Positions 7,222 to 13,245 of a stretch of 64,000 bases of DNA are shown here, one piece after another. Under the pieces are notes generated by a model. That model was not told the origin of the DNA, did no database searches, and worked only from the letters and a program-made list of their open reading frames with translations. The DNA is from Archaeoglobaceae archaeon (GTDB lineage Archaea > Halobacteriota > Archaeoglobi > Archaeoglobales > Archaeoglobaceae), in contig JALVJV010000019.1 in the NCBI GenBank assembly GCA_027028145.1, positions 1 to 64,000 on the forward strand, written 5' to 3'. The first letter of the stretch is position 1, and each line of letters begins with the position of its first letter. A program made the position numbers and the translations under genes.

Positions 7222-7485
7222 ATGCCACGCAAACCTTCAGGTCGGATCGATGTGTGTCTGCGTATCAATGCCGAACTATATCAGCGTTTGAAGGAAATCG
7301 CTCGATCTCAGGGCTGTTCTATTGCTGATCTCGTCGAACCTAAGCTTATTGAACTCGTAGCGCTGTATGATGCAGGGATTGGGATACGCCGGGGGTGGGA
7401 TTTGAACCCACGAACCCTTACGGGCAGGGGATCTCGAGTCCCCCGCAGTGCCGAGCTCTGCAACCCCGGCTTGGAATATTGTTAA
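7222..7485 (+). pseudogene. N-terminal fragment of an SSV-type integrase (intN) running into tRNA-Ser
   Basis: Starts MPRKPSGRIDVCLRINAELY; residues 8-50 look like an RHH domain (LRINAELYQRLKEIARSQG, SIADLVEPKLIELV). From residue 56 the frame reads the antisense of tRNA-Ser (RRGWDLNPRTL), comparable to the antisense-tRNA peptide inside known SSV-type integrases. The frame stops 15 bases past the tRNA 5' end. No tyrosine-recombinase catalytic domain is present; it should lie at the other border of the element. The RHH-like N-terminus would be the arm-binding part. Family assignment rests on architecture and position. Confidence 0.7.
7387..7470 (-). tRNA. tRNA-Ser (anticodon CGA)
   Basis: Acceptor strands GCCGGGG and CCCCGGC pair fully. 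The anticodon stem is GGGGA/TCCCC around loop CTCGAGA, giving anticodon CGA. A long variable arm with CCC/GGG stem marks it as class II, serine. The T arm is GTGGG-TTCAAAT-CCCAC. The discriminator base is G, usual for serine. CCA is not encoded and no intron is seen. It is also the attachment site of the integrated element, whose insertion preserved the tRNA. Confidence 0.95.
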
Positions 7486-7493
7486 AGATAAGG

Positions 7494-7502
7494 TAAGATA
7501 AA
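7494..7502 (-). promoter_or_regulatory. TATA box of tRNA-Ser
   Basis: TTTATCTTA on the minus strand, centred about 27 bases before the tRNA 5' end, the normal archaeal spacing. Confidence 0.55.
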
Positions 7503-7519
7503 TTTTGCCCCTCGATCGG

Positions 7520-8110
7520 TTAAGATCTCGTAGCCAAGTATTTGGAAACTACGTTGAGAACATCGGATTTGACCTCCTCCATGTTTCTTTCGGCATCTAT
7601 CACAACGATATTTTTATTTTTTAGAGATAAAAAAATTTCTCTGACTTTCCTTAGATATTCCAAGTCCTCGAATCTGTTTGGTTTGTCGCCCCTCATTCTA
7701 ATTCTTTTCAAAGCTGTTTCAGGCTTAACGTCCAGAATTATTACCAAATCCGGTTTCGGCGCAATTTTTTCATTCAATTGCTTTATATAATCCGGATCTA
7801 TTCCCAAGGCGCCCTGATAGGCTATCGTAGAGTAGTAGTATCTATCCATTATTACGACCTTACCGGCTTTAAGTGCGGGCACAACGTTATTCTTTACGTT
7901 CCACTCCCTATCTTTCAAGAATAGTTCAAGCTCCTCTTCGGGCTTTAACCTTCTATCTTTGAATGCTCTTTTGATCCTTCTACCCCATTCGCTGTTCGTG
8001 GGTTCTTTGAATACGACTACGTCGTATCCTCTCTTTTTAAGCTCCTCTTCGAGGAATCTAACTACGGTAGTCTTACCCGAACCGTCGATTCCTTCTACGG
8101 CTATCAACAT
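7520..8110 (-). CDS. tmk: Thymidylate kinase
   Basis: dTMP kinase, converting dTMP to dTDP in the cytoplasm. Of 196 residues, the P-loop GIDGSGKTT is at 7-15, the DR motif with YYYSTIAYQGA at 89-101, and the lid arginines in RIRMRGDKPNRFE near 136-148. FKEPTNSEWG matches the substrate-binding loop of the family. Length and start agree with the family. It is the first host gene next to the element, 28 bases downstream of the membrane winged-helix gene. Confidence 0.95.
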   Translation of the reverse strand: MLIAVEGIDGSGKTTVVRFLEEELKKRGYDVVVFKEPTNSEWGRRIKRAFKDRRLKPEEELELFLKDREWNVKNNVVPALKAGKVVIMDRYYYSTIAYQGALGIDPDYIKQLNEKIAPKPDLVIILDVKPETALKRIRMRGDKPNRFEDLEYLRKVREIFLSLKNKNIVVIDAERNMEEVKSDVLNVVSKYLATRS

Positions 8111-8137
8111 TTGAGTCCCTCGCCCCGGTTAATCGCA

Positions 8138-8452
8138 TCAAATCAAAGCATTTTTTATTAGAAATAATATTATCAAAATTATAATAATATCGAGAATCGC
8201 TTTAAAAAACCTCCTAAAATTTTCACCGTAAAATGCGGGAAGATGCGACCTATCTATCCACTTTAAATCTTTATATGCTTTTACAGTTGGGAGTAACTCT
8301 TTGGATATATACCCTTTCTCGATCAATCGCTTGACGATCTCGTTCACGGTGAATTCCGGAATTCCGCAGAATTCCGCGATCTGATCCACTTTCCTCTTTC
8401 CTAAAATTATAGCCTCAAGAACGTCCTCCTCAAGCTCTGATAACATATTCAA
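8138..8452 (-). CDS. Membrane-anchored winged-helix protein, 104 aa
   Basis: Residues 4-50 form a winged helix (LSELEEDVLEAIILGKRKVD; FTVNEIVKRLIEKGYISKEL). Residues 83-104 are a single C-terminal transmembrane helix (ILDIIIILIILFLIKNALI). The domain resembles that in the 11136-11786 protein (both contain RLIEKGY). Its start overlaps the stop of the secreted CARDB-type gene by four bases. A DNA-binding head tethered to the membrane next to a secreted protein suggests a sensor/regulator or a nucleoid tether; this is inference. Confidence 0.7.
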   Translation of the reverse strand: MNMLSELEEDVLEAIILGKRKVDQIAEFCGIPEFTVNEIVKRLIEKGYISKELLPTVKAYKDLKWIDRSHLPAFYGENFRRFFKAILDIIIILIILFLIKNALI

Positions 8453-10317
8453 TCACGCATGAGCATTCGAATTATCACCAAGACTGCCAATAACGCCGCA
8501 GAACCTACGACGAGTCCGGCACCCTTCTTTTTCTCTTTAACGGGAGTCGGCGTAATCTTAATCCCCTCCGCGGAAACTTCCGTTTTACCCTTCGCGAAGA
8601 ATACCTTGATCAGATCAGTTCCGACTATCTGAACTTTGTAGCTCCCCTCAACCTTCGGTGTGTATTTGAACGAAATTGTCTTTTCTTCACCTTTTTTGAG
8701 CTCGATCTCCTTGCTGAACACGATTTCGTTGTTTACCTTAACTTCGACCTTTTCCTTTCCAGTCCCGCCGATGTTCCTAACCTTAAACGAGATCGTCACG
8801 GGTGTTCCGACGTCCGTAATGAACTTATCCACGTTCAGATCGGAATACACGAACTTCGGAGGTATATGCTCCTTGACGGTTATGGTAACCACCTTATTAA
8901 CGTTGAAATCGTAGTAGGACTTGTAAAGCTCATCCGAATAGGACAAACCGCTCCAGTTCTTCATGAAGCACGCTTGAGCCTCGATTGAACCGGATAGGTC
9001 TTTCCAGTAATCCGTGTTATCTATAACGAGAACGCCGCCATTCCTGAAGAAGTAATCGAGCATACTGAGTTTCGGAACGCTGTTTCCAACGTAGATCAAA
9101 ACATCAACATCGCCGAGGTGGTAGTAGTCTCTGACGCCCAAGTATCGTATCGGAGCTTTCGTCTTCTTCTTCACGTATTCAAGTAACCTCGGAAGAACGA
9201 CTTCCGCCCTTTCATCGCTTCCCTTGAGTAGGGCAACCGAAATTGTTCCAGTTTTTACGTAGTTTATGTATGTGTAGGCTAATATGTTCGTAAAAACTCT
9301 CTCCGCGGACTCTCTGTTCATCAGATAACCGCTCTCGTTAAATACGCTTACCGCCGATTCCACATTTACGTTATTTATCTCCGATATGCCGACGCTACCG
9401 AGCACGTAATTGTTTGGGGTGTATATTATACATCCATCGTAAACCTTTCCGAGTAGTATCGGTTTATCGTAAAGTAGAGGCTTTATGAATATCGGCGGCG
9501 TATCGGCGAACTTGACGTGGTTATCGAAAGCAACGATCTCAATCCTGTGGGTTCCCTTCGAAAGCGGAGGAACGGTAAATCCAATTCTTTTGACTTCGTA
9601 ACCCTTCAACTCGACTACCTTAGTTTCCACTACCTTACCGTCAACCTTCAGCCCGATCTTTATCTCACCCTCTTTGTCGAAATTGTTCAAAACGGAAACT
9701 TTGAGCTTGTTCGGAACGTTGACTGGAAGTATTCGGGATTCAAACTGAGAATCGAATATAACGAACCTATTCGGAGGAACGGTATCAGCATTTGAATTAA
9801 CGTAGAACGTTATCTCCTTCTTAACGTAGGGCGCATCCTTCCTACTTATAGTCTTTATCTCTCCGCCACCGGTTGCGGAAAAGATGTTATACCTTGTGTA
9901 GCTCTTGAGGACAGCCGTGTAGTTCAGAACGTCAAACGCGTAAGCTTCAATGGTGTATTTTCCGTCAAGCCAGTTCTCTCCAATTGGAATGTCCACAACA
10001 GTGTAAACGTGATCGATGTATCCGAGCTTTCTTATTTCGATGACCTTCTTGTAAACGACATAATCGTTCGGATCTTTGACGAATATTACGAAATCTATGG
10101 CAACCGCACCTATATTCTTATTCAGGTTTCCGACACCCAAATAGAGCTTTAGAGTTTCACCCTGCCTGAAGACATCGTTCCATCTCGTGATGTATTTGTT
10201 ATAATCGTGAACGAACGTAACTATTTTAACGTCAAAATCGGCTGAGGTTAGAGCCGAAACCGGAAATACGATCAGAACGATCAGGGCTAATGCTATCGCA
10301 ATGCTAACTTTTGGCAT
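8449..10317 (-). CDS. Secreted CARDB-domain surface protein with C-terminal membrane anchor
   Basis: With the start at ATG 10317 the N-terminus is a clear signal peptide (MPKVSIAIALALIVLIVFPV, cut near VSALT). Ig-like beta segments follow (FVIFVKDPNDYVVYKKVIEI; LKVSVLNNFDKEGEIKIGL), then an alpha/beta part with LGDVDVLIYVGNS and NGGVLVIDNTDYW, resembling the glutamine-amidotransferase-like fold of DUF4350-type proteins. A CARDB-like repeat (VTISFKVRNIGGTGKEKVEV) precedes a Lys-rich hinge and one final membrane helix ending RMLMRD. An upstream ATG at 10356 lies inside the TATA element and is unlikely to be used. Probably envelope; role unknown. Confidence 0.7.
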   Translation of the reverse strand: MPKVSIAIALALIVLIVFPVSALTSADFDVKIVTFVHDYNKYITRWNDVFRQGETLKLYLGVGNLNKNIGAVAIDFVIFVKDPNDYVVYKKVIEIRKLGYIDHVYTVVDIPIGENWLDGKYTIEAYAFDVLNYTAVLKSYTRYNIFSATGGGEIKTISRKDAPYVKKEITFYVNSNADTVPPNRFVIFDSQFESRILPVNVPNKLKVSVLNNFDKEGEIKIGLKVDGKVVETKVVELKGYEVKRIGFTVPPLSKGTHRIEIVAFDNHVKFADTPPIFIKPLLYDKPILLGKVYDGCIIYTPNNYVLGSVGISEINNVNVESAVSVFNESGYLMNRESAERVFTNILAYTYINYVKTGTISVALLKGSDERAEVVLPRLLEYVKKKTKAPIRYLGVRDYYHLGDVDVLIYVGNSVPKLSMLDYFFRNGGVLVIDNTDYWKDLSGSIEAQACFMKNWSGLSYSDELYKSYYDFNVNKVVTITVKEHIPPKFVYSDLNVDKFITDVGTPVTISFKVRNIGGTGKEKVEVKVNNEIVFSKEIELKKGEEKTISFKYTPKVEGSYKVQIVGTDLIKVFFAKGKTEVSAEGIKITPTPVKEKKKGAGLVVGSAALLAVLVIIRMLMRD

Positions 10318-10337
10318 CAACTTTACTATGATGAAAG

Positions 10338-10351
10338 AAAATATATATTTT
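10338..10351. promoter_or_regulatory. Palindromic TATA element serving two divergent leaderless genes
   Basis: AAAATATATATTTT is a perfect 14-base palindrome. Its centre is about 30 bases from the ATG of the MinD-like gene on the plus strand (10375) and about 28 bases from ATG 10317 on the minus strand. Both distances place transcription start at or next to the start codon. Confidence 0.6.
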
Positions 10352-10374
10352 ATCATTTAGCCGATAGTGAGAAA

Positions 10375-11130
10375 ATGCCAGTAATCGCAATATGCTCCGG
10401 TAAGGGTGGAGTCGGAAAAACAACCGTGGCGGCGAATCTATCGGTCATGCTGTCCAAATTCGGAAAAACCCTCGTAATCGATTGCGACATAGCACTTCCC
10501 AATCTTCACACTTTCTTCGGAATAGAAGATCCCTTAGTGTCTCTTTTGGACGCTCTGAGAGATATAAACTACCTCGAAGATTCTATCTACAGAATCAGAG
10601 CTAAGAACGTTGGAAAACTCGATATTATACCGGCTTCAACGTCTGTAAAAGCACTCGAAGAGATAGACATGGAAAAATTGAAGGATATAATCGAAAGTCT
10701 TAAACATGATTATGACTTTATTGTATTGGATGTAGCGGCTGGATTGAGCAAGTATGCAATGATTCCGATGCTGAGCTCGGATAAAATCTGCATAGTGATA
10801 AATCCGGAAAAGACAGCCATCTCAGATGCGCATAAAGTTAGAAAGATCGCGGACATATCGGACATCGCGGTGAGGGGTATCATAGTGAACAGATACAAGG
10901 GAGAAAAGAAGATGATCGATTATGCGGAGAAAGCCATAGGTGCCGAAACGATAGGCATAATAAGAGAATCCAAGCTCATAACCGAATGCTGGAAAGAGGG
11001 TGTGCCGGTAACGATAAAAAAACCAGATTCGAAAGTTTCCAAGGAGTTTCTACTGCTTGCAAAGAAGATAGTCGGCAGTAAGGTGGAAGTCAAGCCTTAT
11101 GGCAAGCTGAAATACCTCTTAGGATGGTGA
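10375..11130 (+). CDS. minD: MinD/ParA-family P-loop ATPase
   Basis: The deviant Walker A motif KGGVGKTT is at 10-17, with the signature lysine at its start. Switch region TLVIDCDIALPNLHTFFG and Walker B-like FIVLDVAAGLS follow. The C-terminus YGKLKYLLGW could be a short amphipathic membrane-targeting helix, as in MinD; this is inferred. MinD-like ATPases place membrane or DNA complexes in the cell. It overlaps the next gene, a membrane-anchored winged-helix protein, which makes it a candidate partner for positioning the filament or surface system downstream. Confidence 0.85.
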   Translation: MPVIAICSGKGGVGKTTVAANLSVMLSKFGKTLVIDCDIALPNLHTFFGIEDPLVSLLDALRDINYLEDSIYRIRAKNVGKLDIIPASTSVKALEEIDMEKLKDIIESLKHDYDFIVLDVAAGLSKYAMIPMLSSDKICIVINPEKTAISDAHKVRKIADISDIAVRGIIVNRYKGEKKMIDYAEKAIGAETIGIIRESKLITECWKEGVPVTIKKPDSKVSKEFLLLAKKIVGSKVEVKPYGKLKYLLGW

Positions 11131-11135
11131 TGTGT

Positions 11136-11786
11136 GTGGACGATGAAAAGAAGATATTGAACGCCTTACTCGATGACGATGAATCGTTTATCGTGAAGAA
11201 GAGAAGGGGTGAGGGTAGAGAAGATGACAGAATCGAAAGTATAGTTAAACAGGTTCGTGAAACTATCAAGAAGAGAGCTCTCGACGAAGAGTCTAAGGAG
11301 GATAGGCAGGCTCAGATTGAAAGACTCGAAAGGATCAAGCAGAGAATTGAAAATTTGAGCGTAGGCGTATCCGAGCTTGAGAAGGCAGTTTCAGTCGAGT
11401 CGATATCGACGCGTGTTAAAGAAGAGCCGAAGTCAGCAGATGTTAAGCCTAAGGCGGAAGTAAAGCCAAAGTTTAAGGAGCAACCATACCTTTCGGATGT
11501 CGAGATAAACGTTCTGAAATCCATACTTAGATACGGAGCAAACATCCGAAGGATCTCCAAAGCTACCGGTTATCCGGAGGTAGTCATAAGCAAGGCTATC
11601 GAAAGGTTAATTGAAAAAGGATACCTCGATGAAGACCTCAACGTGGCCGAGAAGGCTATACATTTGGCTGGAATTCCGACGGAAGAGGAGAAAGGTATAG
11701 GAGTTAAAATAATAGATGTTGCGATAATTTTAACCGCGATAGTGCTCGTTCTTTCTACGCTCTACTACCTCGGCTACATCCCATAG
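11136..11786 (+). CDS. Coiled-coil, winged-helix protein with C-terminal membrane anchor
   Basis: An acidic N-terminus and a coiled coil (IERLERIKQRIENLSVGVSE) precede a Lys/Pro/Val-rich linker. A winged helix follows (LSDVEINVLKSILRYGANIR; EVVISKAIERLIEKGYLDED), then one transmembrane helix (VIDVAIILTAIVLVLSTLYY without the first V). GGTGAT four bases before GTG 11136 favours that start; ATG 11124 is an in-frame alternative. It overlaps or abuts the MinD-like gene. It is a longer paralogue of the 8138-8452 protein. A MinD partner that bridges DNA and membrane is a reasonable guess. Confidence 0.65.
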   Translation: MDDEKKILNALLDDDESFIVKKRRGEGREDDRIESIVKQVRETIKKRALDEESKEDRQAQIERLERIKQRIENLSVGVSELEKAVSVESISTRVKEEPKSADVKPKAEVKPKFKEQPYLSDVEINVLKSILRYGANIRRISKATGYPEVVISKAIERLIEKGYLDEDLNVAEKAIHLAGIPTEEEKGIGVKIIDVAIILTAIVLVLSTLYYLGYIP

Positions 11787-11837
11787 TGAGCAAAGTTTAA
11801 ATAGCAAACACTTTTTTGCATACCTTGGGTGATCGCC

Positions 11838-12116
11838 ATGACGGAGCACGTAGTCTATGTAGGCAACAAGCCGGTAATGAACTACGTATTGGCTACATTG
11901 ACGCAGTTTAATGAAGGGGCAGAGGAGGTAGCAATTAAAGCGAGAGGTAGGGCTATCAGCAGGGCTGTAGATGTGGCAGAGATCGTAAGAAACAGATTCC
12001 TGCCGAACGTTACTGTGAAGAGCATAAAGATCGACACCGAGGAGCTCGATTCGGAGCAGGGAAGGAAGGTAAACGTTTCGACGATCGAAATAGTATTGGC
12101 TAAGACTTCATCCTAA
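11838..12116 (+). CDS. albA: Alba chromatin protein (first of two)
   Basis: Small dimeric DNA/RNA-binding chromatin protein. The start [20 protein letters not shown] is the Alba signature, with the conserved lysine of NKPVMNY and the loop [25 protein letters not shown] four bases before ATG 11838 makes it the likely start rather than GTG 11829. It is close in sequence to the second copy at 35973-36245. Two Albas are known in Archaeoglobus, where heterodimers are possible. Confidence 0.96.
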   Translation: MTEHVVYVGNKPVMNYVLATLTQFNEGAEEVAIKARGRAISRAVDVAEIVRNRFLPNVTVKSIKIDTEELDSEQGRKVNVSTIEIVLAKTSS

Positions 12117-12658
12117 AAGCTTTCGATGGGTCTTGTTTTTCTTAAATCTTCTTCTATATCCATTATTTCCGCCGTGTATCTTCTGCATATCTCTATTGCA
12201 AGCTCTTTGACATCATCCACACCTATTTCTTTTAGACAGGCGTAACCTTTTGGGCTTTCGATGTTTACTCCAAAATGAATCTTTGCCGAAATCGGCGAAA
12301 TCGTGGCTATGCTAACGCTGAGCTTTTTTCCGTTCCAGTAGAGGTCGTCTCCGATTCTTTCAATTGTCGGATCGATCGTATCCCTCGCGATGGCTATTAA
12401 CAGTCTTTGCCTCGTGTAGATCAGCCTCAAGCTAACCTCATCGAAGTGTTCGACTATAAAATGCAACATTTTTGGCGAATATATAGAATAACCGGATGCA
12501 TAATCTTCGTAATCAACCATGTGCTCACGTTTAACGTTGCAAGGTCCGATGAAGGAAATTATGCTGTCCTCTTTAATACCCAAAAGGCTGTAAGCCCAAA
12601 GAGATTTTAATTGAGAACCGTCGTATTCGAGTTCATCTTCTATAAACACCCAATCCAT
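12113..12658 (-). CDS. DUF366-family protein
   Basis: Protein of about 181 residues beginning [20 protein letters not shown]. The stretch [21 protein letters not shown] and the later [20 protein letters not shown] are typical of the archaeal/bacterial DUF366 family of unknown function. It converges on alba with a four-base overlap. No transmembrane segment or signal. ATG 12658 is preferred over ATG 12667 because it matches family starts. Confidence 0.7.
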   Translation of the reverse strand: MDWVFIEDELEYDGSQLKSLWAYSLLGIKEDSIISFIGPCNVKREHMVDYEDYASGYSIYSPKMLHFIVEHFDEVSLRLIYTRQRLLIAIARDTIDPTIERIGDDLYWNGKKLSVSIATISPISAKIHFGVNIESPKGYACLKEIGVDDVKELAIEICRRYTAEIMDIEEDLRKTRPIESF

Positions 12659-13016
12659 ACCTTGCATCCAATGACAAACGTATTTAAAAATTTTGAAATG
12701 TTTTGAATATTCACCAACTAATTTTAATAACGATCATACGAATTGCAACTTTTAGATTGTTTTGATCGGGCATTAAAACTTTGTCAGTATTTTAATTTGG
12801 ATTGTTATTAATATTTGTTACCTTAATGTCAGTTTTATCTACCGAAGTTCGGGTTTTGGGGTATAGTTTTTCGGTAAACCGAAATGGGACTCTGATTAGC
12901 CCCTTAAGAAGTCCATATTTTGTAAAAACAAAATTTGTATCATAATATTTTATATATTTTCTAACAAAAAAGCTTAAGTAATGTAGTGATAAATAATTTA
13001 GAAGATAGGTGATAGT
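12659..13016 (+). promoter_or_regulatory. Upstream control region of the vWA/filament operon
   Basis: No gene seen in this A/T-rich stretch. TTTATATA at 12948-12955 is a good TATA box; the start would be near 12980, giving a leader of about 35 bases with GGTGAT before ATG 13017. Further up, CCGAA-G-TTCGG (12842-12852) and TTCGGT-AA-ACCGAA (12870-12883) form two related inverted repeats 29-30 bases apart, candidate operators for regulated surface expression. Confidence 0.5.
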
Positions 13017-13244
13017 ATGAGGTGGCTGTTGGCTTTGCTGTTGCTGTTAACATTTGTAACGATCGGTAGCTTAAAGTTGACGACAAAGAAAATTGGTGAT
13101 AAAGATAAGGACGGAATTCCAAACGCGGTAGATGAGGATATAGACGGAGACGGCGTTCCAAACATAATCGAAACCCAGCACGGAACGGATCCGTTTAATC
13201 CGATGCAGTATCTTATTGAAGATACGCTGATAGGGGGTGGTTAA
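13017..13244 (+). CDS. Small secreted/anchored TSP3-type calcium-binding protein, 75 aa
   Basis: Residues 1-18 are a signal peptide or membrane anchor (MRWLLALLLLLTFVTIGSL). Two aspartate-rich repeats follow, DKDKDGIPN and DIDGDGVPN, with a closing ETQHGTDPFNP: the thrombospondin type 3 pattern that binds calcium. Such repeats often decorate archaeal S-layer and adhesin proteins; here they stand alone. It is the first gene of the operon and its stop lies within the leader of the vWA gene, so the two are coupled. Confidence 0.75.
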   Translation: MRWLLALLLLLTFVTIGSLKLTTKKIGDKDKDGIPNAVDEDIDGDGVPNIIETQHGTDPFNPMQYLIEDTLIGGG

Positions 13245-13245
13245 C

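Larger units (their letters stand above)
1..7470. mobile_element. Right part of an integrated plasmid/virus-like element in tRNA-Ser(CGA)
   Basis: Everything left of the tRNA-Ser gene looks like accessory DNA: a primase-polymerase/helicase operon, four ribbon-helix-helix (RHH)-like proteins, two winged-helix regulators, palindromic operators and an iteron-like repeat field. Immediately right of the tRNA the genes become host housekeeping (tmk). The open frame at 7222-7485 starts in the element and reads antisense through the tRNA, the arrangement left when an SSV-type integrase gene is split on integration. The element lies on the 3' side of the tRNA, as expected. The left border, second att copy and integrase C-terminal fragment are outside the window, so total size is unknown. 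Confidence 0.8.

Noticed and set aside
10318-10356. Thirteen-residue N-terminal extension of the CARDB-type protein
   Set aside because: The upstream ATG lies next to and reads through the TATA palindrome; ATG 10317 gives a perfect signal peptide and fits a leaderless start.
12878-12910. GAAATGGGACTCTGATT-like stretch that recalls an Archaeoglobus CRISPR repeat
   Set aside because: A single imperfect match; no second copy, no spacer periodicity and no cas genes in the window.
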